A stretch of 64,000 bases of DNA from Calothrix sp. PCC 7507 (GCF_000316575.1 NC_019682.1:6311501-6375500), one strand, 5' to 3'. Positions 43,663-53,007 are shown, numbered from the stretch's first letter. A program made the numbers and translations. Notes: generated by a model not told the origin, from the letters alone.

Positions 43663-46083
43663 TCACTGATTACTGTTCACTGATTTAATGTTTCGCATTT
43701 TTTCTAAGCTGAAAGCTGCTGCACCAAAAGTTATTAATAATACTCCTAAAATTTGTATAATCTCTAAGTTTTCTTGAATAATTAACCCAGCAAATATGAC
43801 AGTTAAAATGGGGACACCAGCACCGATAATCGCGGAACGGGATGCACCTAATTTGCGAATCCCAATGTTATTGAATACATAACCGCAGAGAGTGAGTACG
43901 CCCAAAATAAAGGCACTTAAAATAATTTCCAACAATTTAGAATTGTCAATTACTAAGCTCCATTCACCTGGTAAGGGTATCATTAAACCGATGAAGCTCA
44001 GAAATAGCATTGTGGCAAAGTTAATTAATGTAAAAGACACTGGATGTAGGTTGCTAGCACATATCCTGGTCAGAACCACGTAAACAGCAAAGGCTATACC
44101 TGATAAAATGGCTGTGCTACCGCCGAAGGAAAGATTATCCATACTAATGCTGGAACCGCCTAAAATCAGCAATTCACCGCAGAATAGAGCGCCGATCGCC
44201 ACGGTGCGGAATACGGTGGGGCGATCGCGAAATAGAAACCACGATAAGAATACGCTAATTAGGGGATAAACAAAGAAAAGAGCGATCGCCATTCCTGTAG
44301 GAATTTCTGCGACAGCAAGATAAACGAGTACTTGAGATAAAAACAAAAAGCAGCCACTGGCGATCGATAACTGCAAAACTTTCTTTGTCGCTGTCTTAGC
44401 CGGGGTGGAATTTCCCCTGACTGAGTCAAAAATATTTTGCAAATCTTGCCACACTCGTGGATGCATCATGGGAGCCAGCAATAACATCAGTGGCACAACC
44501 ACCAGCAAGCGTAGCATCAAAATTAACAGAACATTCCCTAAAGTCGGGTAGAGTAAGCGTTCTACGTCCACTAATCCGAGAATCTGAGAACCTTGGAAGA
44601 ACATCACTTTAATTGCTACGTTATAAAGCGATGAAACTACTGTTGACAAGACAATCAGCAAGAACCCGATTTGGATTGACGATAAGCCGAATAAGGATGG
44701 TGTTTCCGGCTGGGGCGATCGCACAATCGATTCAGGTTCTAAATTAGTTTCCCTTGGTGATAAATCTCTGGAAATATAAATCGGCTCTACGTCATCTGGT
44801 TTAACTGGTGGTAGCGGTGGAATTTCTGCTGATGGCGCAGTGGGTTCTAAATTTGTTTCCCTAGGCGATAAGTCTGCTGAAATCACAGAAATCGGCTCTA
44901 TGTCATCTGGCTTGACTGGTGGTAGTGGGGGGATTTCTGATGATGGCGTAGTGGGTTCTAAATTTGTTTCCCTGGGTGATAAATCTCTGGAAATATAAAT
45001 CGGCTCTATGTCATCTGGTTTAACTGGCGGTAGCGGTGGAATTTCTGATGATGGCGTAGTGGGTTCTAAATTTGTTTCCCTAGGCGATAAGTCTGCTGAA
45101 ATCACAGAAATCGGCTCTACGTCATCTGGTTTAACTGGTGGTAGCGGTGGAATTTCTGATGATGGCGCAGTGGGTTCTAAATTAGTTTCCCTTGGTGATA
45201 AATCTCTGGAAATATAAATTGGCTCTACGTTATCTGGTTTAACTGGCGGTAGCGGGGGGATTTCCGATGATGTGGTGATGGGTTCTGATTTAGTTTTGCT
45301 TTCTGATGAGTATTCTGGAATGACAGAAATTGTCTTAATAGTGTTGCTTGCTACCTCACCCAAATTCGGGGATGCTTCCAAAGGACTGTTCTGCTGTAGC
45401 TCAGGAAGTTGCAATACAGTAGGTGGTGATACTTTGATCACCTTTTCTTCTGGAGGTTGTAAGACAACAGGTGTTGATATTTTTGTTGCTGTTTTCTCCA
45501 GACCTTGTAAGCGATTAATTAACTCTGTTAAGATGACCTCCCCTTGTTGTTGTTGGTTGTGCATCCGAGACAACTGCTGAGAAATATTACTTTGATAGTT
45601 CTTCAGTTCTTGTTGCAGTGAGTTAAAGGTGATAGTTAAGGTATCGTCTAAGTTGTCTAGCAGTTTGCCGACATTTTCATTTTGTGCGCCTTCTGGAGGG
45701 CTATTAATCTGAACTGACTTCAAGGCGGCTCTGGCTGAGGATTCCTGCTCTAGAGTTTTGTTTGCTAACGTCGCCAGAGAGGATTGTAGTTGCGAGGATA
45801 TGTGCTTGGCCAAAGCTTCTGATAGCTGGCGGATCAACACCTGCTGCTCTGTAATTTGCCGCACCTGTTGTAATTGTTCTTTTTCCTGATTCAGCTGTTG
45901 AATGTCATCAGCTAAACGGTTTTTTTCCGCCTGCAGCCGCTTAATTTCTTCCTGCATTGAGCGGATCACATGTTGCTGAAGATTTTCTAAATCCTCAACA
46001 ACTGCCCAGAGAGCATTTTCTGCTGACCGGGATAGATCACCTCTGACTCGCGGGTTGTCTGGTTGCTTCTCAAATCGCCCCAT
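43663..46083 (-). CDS. EamA/DMT-family transporter with long coiled-coil and Pro-rich repeat N-terminus
   Basis: 806 residues. The C-terminal ~320 residues (about 478-800) are a ten-helix EamA (drug/metabolite transporter) unit: FLLIVLSTVVSSLYNVAIKV, then ASGCFLFLSQVLVYLAVAEI, then ILSGIAFAVYVVLTRICASN and GAGVPILTVIFAGLIIQENL. The N-terminal 190 residues form a strong coiled coil (EEIKRLQAEKNRLADDIQQL). Between them lies a low-complexity region with five tandem units of ~38 residues (about 278-448), each containing SSEIPPLPPVKPDD-EPI and DLSPRETNLEP. EamA proteins export amino acids or metabolites; the long cytoplasmic-like arm is unusual. Start ATG 46083. The arm may anchor the transporter to another structure, an inference only. 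Confidence 0.85.
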   Translation of the reverse strand: MGRFEKQPDNPRVRGDLSRSAENALWAVVEDLENLQQHVIRSMQEEIKRLQAEKNRLADDIQQLNQEKEQLQQVRQITEQQVLIRQLSEALAKHISSQLQSSLATLANKTLEQESSARAALKSVQINSPPEGAQNENVGKLLDNLDDTLTITFNSLQQELKNYQSNISQQLSRMHNQQQQGEVILTELINRLQGLEKTATKISTPVVLQPPEEKVIKVSPPTVLQLPELQQNSPLEASPNLGEVASNTIKTISVIPEYSSESKTKSEPITTSSEIPPLPPVKPDNVEPIYISRDLSPRETNLEPTAPSSEIPPLPPVKPDDVEPISVISADLSPRETNLEPTTPSSEIPPLPPVKPDDIEPIYISRDLSPRETNLEPTTPSSEIPPLPPVKPDDIEPISVISADLSPRETNLEPTAPSAEIPPLPPVKPDDVEPIYISRDLSPRETNLEPESIVRSPQPETPSLFGLSSIQIGFLLIVLSTVVSSLYNVAIKVMFFQGSQILGLVDVERLLYPTLGNVLLILMLRLLVVVPLMLLLAPMMHPRVWQDLQNIFDSVRGNSTPAKTATKKVLQLSIASGCFLFLSQVLVYLAVAEIPTGMAIALFFVYPLISVFLSWFLFRDRPTVFRTVAIGALFCGELLILGGSSISMDNLSFGGSTAILSGIAFAVYVVLTRICASNLHPVSFTLINFATMLFLSFIGLMIPLPGEWSLVIDNSKLLEIILSAFILGVLTLCGYVFNNIGIRKLGASRSAIIGAGVPILTVIFAGLIIQENLEIIQILGVLLITFGAAAFSLEKMRNIKSVNSNQ
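44740..45255. repeat. Tandem repeat array inside the EamA gene (about 111-117 bp units)
   Basis: About 4.5-5 direct repeats in which units alternate between two variants: one encodes IYISRDLSPRETNLEP, the other ISVISADLSPRETNLEP. The alternation means that the repeating block is effectively ~228 bp. Nucleotide identity among like units is nearly complete, pointing to recent duplication. Confidence 0.85.
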
Positions 46084-47054
46084 TAGCTTTTAACCTCTGA
46101 CACCTTGACGATAAAGCTGCTTCCCGTAGAATTGCTTGGCGCTCATACTAATTTCCTGCATTTTGTCAGATAAAACAAAAATTTTAACAGGAGTTACGCA
46201 TATTACCGTCATTCTGTCATGCTCAACACAGGGTTGGCAAAGCATATAATTTAACTCAATACTGAATACACTGTTTTTCTTTCAGCACCACAAACCAGTC
46301 TTCCGTCAGTCTTAGATAAATTAACTGATGATTCAGCAAGGTTTTTTGAGATAAAAAATCTTACCTTTAATTAATACAGAATTATTTTGGTGACAATAGT
46401 AATTTGGCAAAAGTTGTTAATGCTGACTTTGCTACTGCAAGAGTATATGAGTTGTTTTACTTAACCGTAAATTTGTGCTGAATGTAACTTACGCGACAGT
46501 TTATATAGGACTACTATTTGATTTTTGAATTACGCGTAGGTAGTAGTAGGGTGGGCAATGCCCACCATATCAGGGTTTTGGTGGGCATTGCCCAACGCCA
46601 CTCCTCTCAACGCGGGAAACCCGCGCACAAGGGTGGCTCCCCTACCAATACTTAAATACGTTCAAAAATCAAACCGGATTCCTATATCTCTAAATGGAGA
46701 TTAACTGACATCTTCCAGGGCTGGCAGTGCCTATCCTACAAAAAATGCGACGTTGCAACTGTTGCAAGATGTCAATATGAATGTATTCGTTTGTTAAAAC
46801 TACAAAATATTACTATCCCCTCGACAATATTCTAGTGAATTCGCAGCTATTCTGCAAAAGGCTGGTGGGCGAACAACCCTCATTGGTGTCAACTAGAGCC
46901 AGGGCGAATGGAATTCGCGGCTACACAGACAAAGCCCACCTCCGTGGGCTAAGAGAATTTAACCTGGGTCGGCAGGTTTTGTTTGTGTAGATGCGGTTTC
47001 TAACCGCCGATTTAAAGTTAAATTGACTACGCCCCTACAAAGGCATGGTAATTT
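46084..47054. other. Repeat-rich intergenic region
   Basis: About 970 bases. Contains a 'gtagggtgggcaatgcccaccata...tggtgggcattgccca' inverted unit (46545-46592), a 'cgcgggaaacccgcgcacaagggtgg' unit (46611-46636), and a longer element (46859-47008) with the hairpins GCGAATGGAATTCGC (46903-46917), AGCCCACCTCCGTGGGCT (46934-46951) and GCGGTTTCTAACCGC (46993-47007). No gene is seen; the first ~450 bases upstream of the EamA gene are AT-rich promoter DNA. Confidence 0.65.
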
Positions 47055-48320
47055 CTAGAGGAAGAAAATCCGGGCGATGCTAAAGATGGCGGCGCTGAGG
47101 GCTGCACTGAGAGGGACTGTAATTAACCAGGCGGCGGCGATGTTTTGAAGGGTGGAGAATTTTATCGACTTGATGTTTTGCACTAGTCCGATACCCACCA
47201 CACCACCGACGAGGGCGTGGGAGGTGGAGACTGGTAAACCGAGTCGGGAGGCGAGGAGAATTGTGGTGGCGGTGGCGAGTTCTGCACAAAATCCACTACT
47301 AGGTTGCAAGGAAATAATATTTTCGCCGATGGTGGCGATGACTTTTTTACCCCAGATGGCTAAACCCCCAACTATGCCGATACCGCCTAGGATTAAAATC
47401 CAGATGGGGATGGTGATGCCATTTATGGGTACGTTACCAGTGCGATTGATGTAAACGATCGCCGCTAATGGTGCGATCGCATTTCCTACATCATTAGAAC
47501 CATGTGCAAAGGCAACAAAGCAAGCACTCAATAGCTGGAAGCGGGCGAATACAGATTCTATGGGACTGGGGACTGGGGATTGGGGATTGGGGATTGGGGA
47601 TGAGAATAACTGTTTCCAACTGTAGAGAGTTAGTCCAATGGCTGCGACTGCGCCTGTGAATAGGGGAATGTCGTGAGATGGGATGGTTAATCCAACTTCG
47701 TTGATGAAAAAATTTGTTAGTGGTTGGGTGAGAGAAGGGAGGACAATGACGCCAAATACTCCCAGCAGGGACACACTTAACCAGGGAATCCACTCTTGTA
47801 ACTGCGCTACTTGATTTGGTTGTTCTAAAATCCAATGTTTGATTTGACTGTAGAACAAAGCCGCGATCGCCCCGCTGATCAATGGTGTTAAAATCCAGCC
47901 GATGGTAATTAAGCCAATGGATGACCAATCAATGGCATCGATTCCTAAAGCTACCCAACTAAATCCTGCGATCGCACCTACTACTGCATGAGATGAGGAT
48001 ACAGGTAAACCCCGTGAGGTGGCAATTTGTAGCCACAGCCCAGACGCTAATAAAACTGTCATCATCCCTATGACTAATGTTTGGGGTATAGCAGCAAATA
48101 AAGCCGGATTAGCAACTTTCGTGGCTAGAGTTTCCGTTACCTCATGTCCAAACAACACAGCACCCGCAAACTCCAACACCCCAGCAATAATCAGTGCTTG
48201 TTTGAGGGTGACAGCTTTAGAACCAACAGAGGTTCCCATTGCATTTGCAACATCGTTTGCACCGAGGTTAAAGGCGACGTAGAAGGCTAGCAGGGATACT
48301 ATAGCGAGGGTTATGAGCAT
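47055..48320 (-). CDS. Inorganic phosphate transporter, PiT family
   Basis: 421 residues, about ten membrane helices. Both PHO4 signature repeats are present: FNLGANDVANAMGTSVGS (about 17-34) and FAHGSNDVGNAIAPLAA (about 273-289), each followed by a helical bundle with GANDV or GSNDV and P/S-S-S/T-H motifs (LPVSSSHAVVG; LPVSTSHALVG). It imports phosphate with H+ or Na+. The central cytoplasmic loop includes SSPIPNPQSPVPSP, encoded by GGGGATT/GGGGACT heptamer repeats (47562-47600) that entered the gene in frame. The gene is convergent with nothing; start ATG 48320. Confidence 0.93.
   Translation of the reverse strand: MLITLAIVSLLAFYVAFNLGANDVANAMGTSVGSKAVTLKQALIIAGVLEFAGAVLFGHEVTETLATKVANPALFAAIPQTLVIGMMTVLLASGLWLQIATSRGLPVSSSHAVVGAIAGFSWVALGIDAIDWSSIGLITIGWILTPLISGAIAALFYSQIKHWILEQPNQVAQLQEWIPWLSVSLLGVFGVIVLPSLTQPLTNFFINEVGLTIPSHDIPLFTGAVAAIGLTLYSWKQLFSSPIPNPQSPVPSPIESVFARFQLLSACFVAFAHGSNDVGNAIAPLAAIVYINRTGNVPINGITIPIWILILGGIGIVGGLAIWGKKVIATIGENIISLQPSSGFCAELATATTILLASRLGLPVSTSHALVGGVVGIGLVQNIKSIKFSTLQNIAAAWLITVPLSAALSAAIFSIARIFFL
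47562..47600. repeat. Heptamer repeat inside the phosphate permease gene
   Basis: Five to six GGGGACT/GGGGATT units lie inside the reading frame, encoding a Pro/Ser-rich loop segment. The array keeps the gene in frame. Confidence 0.85.
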
Positions 48321-48324
48321 TTTG

Positions 48325-48402
48325 GATCAAGAGTCAAGGGTCAACCCTTCGGCTACGCTCAGGGCAAGGAGTCAAGAGTCAAGGGTCAAAAGTCAAGAGT
48401 TA
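48325..48402. repeat. Heptamer repeats (GAGTCAA/GGGTCAA) upstream of the phosphate permease gene
   Basis: GAGTCAA, GGGTCAA and AAGTCAA units in series, split by 'cccttcggctacgctcagggcaagg' (48342-48368), a dispersed repeat fragment also seen at 11520-11560. Confidence 0.75.
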
Positions 48403-48537
48403 TTTTTGCTTGTCTCCCTTCCCTTTTCTCTTTCATCTCTATTATTAGTACAGGTCTGCGGAAATAAAGTAACTATTACAAACCTCCTAAAGGCTGACTA
48501 TAAAGCTTTCTTCGTTTCATACTTCAGACTTTTTATA

Positions 48538-49584
48538 CTAGGGATAAATCAAAATTTTATAAGTCTCTGCAGTGGGTGCGATCGCCTGATCTACGGCTGC
48601 TGATAAATTTTGTAGTGGATAGCGATCGCTAATTAACGCTTCTACATCAATCCGGCGATTAAACACAATATCAGCAGACAGGCTCTGCAGGCGATAGGAT
48701 GAGCTGTAGCTGCCCATTAAATCAATTTCCCGACGGTAGAGGATGTTGGGATTAATGGGAATTTCTAGTTCATCTGGAAACTCTGCAAAGAACAAAATTT
48801 TACCGCCTTTACGGGTGCTATCAAGTGCAGAGAAGAAAGCTTTCTCGCTGGGTACAGCCAATAGGGTGACATCCACACCCATTCCACCAGTTATGGCGTG
48901 AATTTTTGCTGTTAAATCGGGATCGCGGGCATCAAAAGCCGCTTCTGCACCGACATTTAAAGCTTTTTCAATTCTAGAGGGGAGGAGGTCAGTAGCGATC
49001 GCTTTGCCGCCAAAATACTTCACCAACATCACAAACATTAACCCAATCGGCCCTGCACCAGTCACCAAAACAGTTTGCCCAGGGGCAATTTGGGCTTTTT
49101 TCACTGCCTTTAAGCAGCAGTTAGTCGGTTCCACAAAACTGGCTTCTTCAAAAGAAATATCATCGGGAATGGGAATTAGCCCGCCATTTTGCACAATATG
49201 ACCTGGTACCTTCACATACTCCGCAAACCCGCCGCCACTGGCGTTAAAACCGGCTGTGGTGGAGATATTTTTATAGACATCGCACATAGAATAATTTTCA
49301 TTTAGGCAATAGGCGCAACGCATACACGGAATATGATGCATCACTGCTACCCGTTGTCCCACTTCCCAGCCTCTTACCTCAGAACCCACATCTGCAATAA
49401 TCCCAGCCGTTTCATGTCCAAAAATGCGCGGTGGTTCATACAGGGGATAACGAATTTTTTTAATATCTGATTGACACAAACCCACTACCCGCACCTGTAC
49501 CAGCACTGCATCTGGTTCCAGAGTCGGTACTGGGATCTCTTCGTAGGAAAGTTGATTAACGCCTCTAAATACCTGTGCTTTCAC
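48538..49584 (-). CDS. Zinc-dependent alcohol dehydrogenase family protein (MDR)
   Basis: 348 residues. GroES-like domain with the catalytic zinc ligands Cys in VVGLCQSD, and His-Glu in FGHETAGII. The structural zinc lobe is CMRCAYCLNENYSMCD (four Cys). The NAD-binding domain has VLVTGAGPIGLMFVMLVKYF. Closest families are sorbitol/threonine dehydrogenase-like enzymes; substrate unknown. Start ATG 49584 (MKAQVFRGVNQLSYEEIPVP). Neighbours are a phosphate permease and a small excisionase-type regulator, which do not indicate a pathway. Confidence 0.9.
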   Translation of the reverse strand: MKAQVFRGVNQLSYEEIPVPTLEPDAVLVQVRVVGLCQSDIKKIRYPLYEPPRIFGHETAGIIADVGSEVRGWEVGQRVAVMHHIPCMRCAYCLNENYSMCDVYKNISTTAGFNASGGGFAEYVKVPGHIVQNGGLIPIPDDISFEEASFVEPTNCCLKAVKKAQIAPGQTVLVTGAGPIGLMFVMLVKYFGGKAIATDLLPSRIEKALNVGAEAAFDARDPDLTAKIHAITGGMGVDVTLLAVPSEKAFFSALDSTRKGGKILFFAEFPDELEIPINPNILYRREIDLMGSYSSSYRLQSLSADIVFNRRIDVEALISDRYPLQNLSAAVDQAIAPTAETYKILIYP

Positions 49585-49721
49585 GTTGCTTTCTCACCGC
49601 TCAACGTTATTAGATGTAGCACTTACTGGTTAAATTTACGCTATTCTTTTTGAGATTTATGCTGTTTTTGTTTGTAAATGCAGACGAATTTTCGCAACAA
49701 ACTTTGTTGCTTGATTATTTT

Positions 49722-49785
49722 TATAGCCTTTCCTAGGCTACTGAAGTACAAATTTATCTGCGTTTATCTGCGTTTAATTATTTTA
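49722..49785. repeat. Dispersed repeat, uninterrupted copy
   Basis: 'tatagcctttcctaggctac' through 'atctgcgtttaattatttta'. It matches 12957-13005 plus 13145-13171 almost exactly, so it represents the empty site of the MITE-like element at 13006-13144. Confidence 0.8.
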
Positions 49786-49809
49786 AAAACAACTGACACA
49801 GAGGTAGTC

Positions 49810-50253
49810 TCAATCATAGAACCCCTCATCTTGCAGAAATTGAGTCATTTCCTGAAGTCCTTGCTGGCGTTCAGTATCCCTTTGCTGTTTATATTTCTTT
49901 AAATCCTCAAAAATCACTCGGCGATGGGAACCGACTGTAATGTATGGAATTTCACCCTGTTCTAATAACTTAATCAGATAAGGGCGTGAAACATTGAGAT
50001 AATTAGCCGCTTGTTGTGTCGTCATTTCCGGCTGTTGGGTAACTACGGTTATAGCGTGACCAGATGCCATTGCGTGGACAACTTTACGTAGCACTTGATA
50101 CACAGATTCCGGAATGGTAATTTGTTCTCCGTTCGCGACAACTAATTTTGCTGGTGAATCTTCATCTTTGAGTGTGCGTTCTAGTTCCTGGATAGATTGC
50201 TTTTCTTGCTCTGGATATGTGACAGGCTCTAGGGATGAATTTTGCTGTAACAT
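49810..50253 (-). CDS. Excisionase-family helix-turn-helix protein (antitoxin-like)
   Basis: 147 residues from ATG 50253 (MLQQNSSLEPVTYPEQEKQS); ATG 50283 adds ten. The C-terminal HTH is the Xis/MerR-like type: MTTQQAANYLNVSRPYLIKL, GEIPYITVGSHRRV and FEDLKKYKQQRD. The middle has a VVANGEQITIPESVYQVL strand-helix segment. Proteins with this layout are antitoxins of PIN-domain toxins. Here no toxin follows; the next gene downstream is the alcohol dehydrogenase, so it looks orphaned. It could also be a lone transcription regulator. Confidence 0.78.
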   Translation of the reverse strand: MLQQNSSLEPVTYPEQEKQSIQELERTLKDEDSPAKLVVANGEQITIPESVYQVLRKVVHAMASGHAITVVTQQPEMTTQQAANYLNVSRPYLIKLLEQGEIPYITVGSHRRVIFEDLKKYKQQRDTERQQGLQEMTQFLQDEGFYD

Positions 50254-50521
50254 AAAATTCCTGGTGACGATGTTTAATAGCAAGCTACCCCCATATATTA
50301 CACACTACACAAACGCAATAAACGAAAAACATCTTTTCTCAAAAATAGAGGGTAGGATGTCTTCACCAAATCCTACCCTAGAAAAATTTATAAAAATTTA
50401 TACTATTGTGGTTTTAAGATACTCTTTAGTTGCATCTTAATTGTGGTTGTAAAAATCCCTTAATTGCAGTTTTGGGATTTTTATGCTTGTCGTTCACCAC
50501 AGATTAGGAGAGGCTATGCAG

Positions 50522-50872
50522 TTAATTATTACAAGCAGCCCGAGCAATATTTCCAGCGATTGTTCCTTCTGGATATCCGCCGCCATTGGGTAGCCAATCC
50601 CATTCATAATAGGGAGATTGTAGATCATATGGCGCACAAGCAGCGATCGCCGCATGTTTTCGCGGATCTCCTTTGGTGGAGAGCCAGAATTTGACATGTC
50701 TCCATCCTGAATTAGTTTTGTATTCAGAACGGTTGTCCAAGTCTATCTGATAAATGATTCCCTCCGACTCATTAACGGCTACTGTCACCAGATTTTCAGC
50801 AGAAGCAGTGCCTGCAATTCCCAAAATTGAGGACGCAACAAACAAAGAGGTAATTACACTATGCTTAATCAT
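50522..50872 (-). CDS. Small secreted protein of unknown function
   Basis: 116 residues from ATG 50872 (MIKHSVITSLFVASSILGIA); ATG 50917 is open but adds a basic stretch outside a signal peptide. The cleavage site is likely after ASA (TASAENLV). The mature ~90 residues contain three Cys (AACAPYD, RAACNN) and Trp/Tyr-rich blocks (GWRHVKFWLSTKG; YYEWDWLPNGGG). I do not recognise a domain. Probably periplasmic or exported. It faces the flavoprotein gene divergently. Confidence 0.65.
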   Translation of the reverse strand: MIKHSVITSLFVASSILGIAGTASAENLVTVAVNESEGIIYQIDLDNRSEYKTNSGWRHVKFWLSTKGDPRKHAAIAACAPYDLQSPYYEWDWLPNGGGYPEGTIAGNIARAACNN

Positions 50873-51145
50873 TTTGAGTTCGGTTTTCTCGACTAATTTG
50901 TGCTTCAACACAACCAAAAACTATTCCAGAAAACAGGACAAAGTAATTTTCTTGTCTGATGTCAATTGAACTGCAGACAATATAAGACTATTATTTGATT
51001 TTTGAAATACACGTAGAAATTAGGACTTACACATTGACAATAAACATCAAATATGTAAGAGGTCAAAAACCATCCGAAAAATAATCCAAAATCCAAAATC
51101 CAAAATCTAAAATTGGCATGGTCGAAATCCCAGTGAGGTAAAAAA

Positions 51146-52960
51146 GTGGTTAATCAGACTTATACAACCGATGTGTTAGTTGTGGGTGGGGGAGTTGGCG
51201 GCACAGCTGCGGCTATCCAAGCGGCGCGACGGGGCGTAAACACTATCCTGGTGAGTGAATTTCCTTGGTTGGGAGGAATGCTGACCTCGGCGGGTGTTTC
51301 TGTACCCGATGGTAATGAATTAGAAGCCTTTCAGACGGGGTTATGGGGTGCTTTTTTGCGGGAATTACGGCACCGTCAGCCAGGGGGATTAGATCACAGC
51401 TGGGTGAGCTTTTTTAGTTTTGATCCGCGGGTTGGGGCAAAGATTTTCGCTGATTGGGTGCAGGAGTTACCAAATCTGCAATGGTTTCAAGGACAAGTGC
51501 CTTTAGAGGTGTTGCGTCAGGGAAATTCTGTAACTGGTGTGAGATTTGCCAATTTCACTATTAAAGCCAAGATTATTCTCGACGGCACAGAATTAGGCGA
51601 TTTATTAGCTTTGGCGGAAATACCTTACCGTTGGGGCTGGGAATTGCAATCGGAATGGGGAGAACCCAGTGCGCCAGAGACTTTCAATTCCCTTACAGAA
51701 AAATATCCAGTGCAAGCACCCACTGGAGTAGTCATCATGCAAGATTTTGGTGTAGAAGTCGCCCCAGAAATTCCTCAAGCCCCTCACTATAATCCATCCC
51801 TGTTTGCTGGGGCTTGGGATGGCTATGGTGGCGAAACATTTTTGAATTACGGGCGCTTGCCAGGTGGTCGATTTATGATTAATTGGCCGATTTGTGGCAA
51901 TGACTACGGCGAAGGATTAGGGCGTTTGCTAGATTCAGAGGCATCCAGGGGTGAGTTTATTCAAGAATGCCGCTGGCACAGCCAGAATTTCGCCCATTTT
52001 ATCCAAAGTCAGCTTGGGCGTCGTTATGGCTTGGCTGAAGAGGTTTTTCCTTTATTGGGGCTGGGAACCGGGCGAGGAGATGGGCGAGGTTTCCTCGCCC
52101 CTACTACGTCGGCGTTTGCGCTGCATCCCTATTACCGGGAAAGTCGCCGTTTGGTGGGATTAAATACTGTGCGAGAACAGGATATTTTGCCTGTCACAGG
52201 GGGTAGGGTGGCGTCTTTAAATCTCGATACCATTGCTATTGGTAATTACGCTAACGACCACCATTATCCTGGCTTCACATTCCCACTACAACCCAAATCT
52301 ATCCGCTGGGGGGGACGTTGGACTGGAACTCCCTTTACTATTCCCTACAGTTGCCTTGTTCCTCAGCTGACAGATAATTTCTTAGTCTGTGAAAAGAATA
52401 TTTCTGTCTCCCATATTGCCAATGGGGCAACGAGATTACAACCTGTGGTTATGGGTATTGGTCAAGCTGCAGGCATGGCGGCGGCGATGTGCGTTGAGTT
52501 TAACTGTCAACCAAGGGATTTATCGGTCAGGGCATTGCAAGCAGCTCTACTACAAGATGAGCGATCGCCTACGGCTATTATACCGTTGTTTAACTTAGCA
52601 CTTAGTGACTCCGAGTGGTTGCCACAGCAAGTCTATTATCTAGACAATCCAGAAGCCTACCCAAAGAACGGCTATAGCTCTTCTTCATCATTGCCTCAGT
52701 ACTGTCACGTAAATACATATCAGGTGTTAATACGGACATGCGATTGCTTCACAGGCATTTTCCAGCGGCAAGATCAGCAAGATTACAGATTCACTATTAC
52801 TGCTCCAGAAGCTCATCAAGAACAAACTTGGCAACTTGTAACTAGGCGATCGCAAATTGATGATCAGCTACAAGCTTTACCCCATCAGCAATTGGTAAAA
52901 ATTTGGGGTCGCCTGAATCCTGCCGGAAATTGGTTAATAGTCGAATATCTCGAAACATAA
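51146..52960 (+). CDS. FAD-dependent oxidoreductase
   Basis: 604 residues starting at GTG 51146 (VNQTYTTDVLVVGGGVGGTA); no ATG is available near the N-terminus. FAD-binding: DVLVVGGGVGGTAAAIQAAR (GxGxxG-type). Motifs of the FAD-dependent oxidoreductase family (Pfam FAD_oxidored): EFPWLGGMLTSAGVSVPDGN, then ILDGTELGDLLALAEIPYRW, then HPYYRESRRLVGLNTV and VCEKNISVSHIANGATRLQP. Substrate unknown. Around residue 313 an insert (GRGDGRGFLAPTTS) is encoded by a GGGCGAGG-TTT-CCTCGCCC palindrome (52082-52100). It is inserted in frame in a usually conserved stretch. The C-terminal ~110 residues are less conserved. Confidence 0.85.
   Translation: MVNQTYTTDVLVVGGGVGGTAAAIQAARRGVNTILVSEFPWLGGMLTSAGVSVPDGNELEAFQTGLWGAFLRELRHRQPGGLDHSWVSFFSFDPRVGAKIFADWVQELPNLQWFQGQVPLEVLRQGNSVTGVRFANFTIKAKIILDGTELGDLLALAEIPYRWGWELQSEWGEPSAPETFNSLTEKYPVQAPTGVVIMQDFGVEVAPEIPQAPHYNPSLFAGAWDGYGGETFLNYGRLPGGRFMINWPICGNDYGEGLGRLLDSEASRGEFIQECRWHSQNFAHFIQSQLGRRYGLAEEVFPLLGLGTGRGDGRGFLAPTTSAFALHPYYRESRRLVGLNTVREQDILPVTGGRVASLNLDTIAIGNYANDHHYPGFTFPLQPKSIRWGGRWTGTPFTIPYSCLVPQLTDNFLVCEKNISVSHIANGATRLQPVVMGIGQAAGMAAAMCVEFNCQPRDLSVRALQAALLQDERSPTAIIPLFNLALSDSEWLPQQVYYLDNPEAYPKNGYSSSSSLPQYCHVNTYQVLIRTCDCFTGIFQRQDQQDYRFTITAPEAHQEQTWQLVTRRSQIDDQLQALPHQQLVKIWGRLNPAGNWLIVEYLET
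52082..52100. repeat. Palindrome inside the FAD oxidoreductase gene
   Basis: GGGCGAGG (52082-52089) and CCTCGCCC (52093-52100) around TTT. It is preceded by a partial copy (ggcgagga, 52071-52078) and followed by 'ctact', a form of the 'ggcgaggtttcctcgcccctac' repeat found between genes in Nostoc. Confidence 0.8.
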
Positions 52961-53007
52961 ATAAAATGCTTCATAATAAGTAAAAAAAAGTACTTTTTAA
53001 GAAAATA

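Noticed and set aside
45008-45217. Plus-strand frame with GSGGISDDG repeats
   Set aside because: It is the antisense reading of the repeat array in the EamA gene.
46781-46990. 69-codon plus-strand frame
   Set aside because: It spans the dispersed element with three hairpins and has no protein-like composition.
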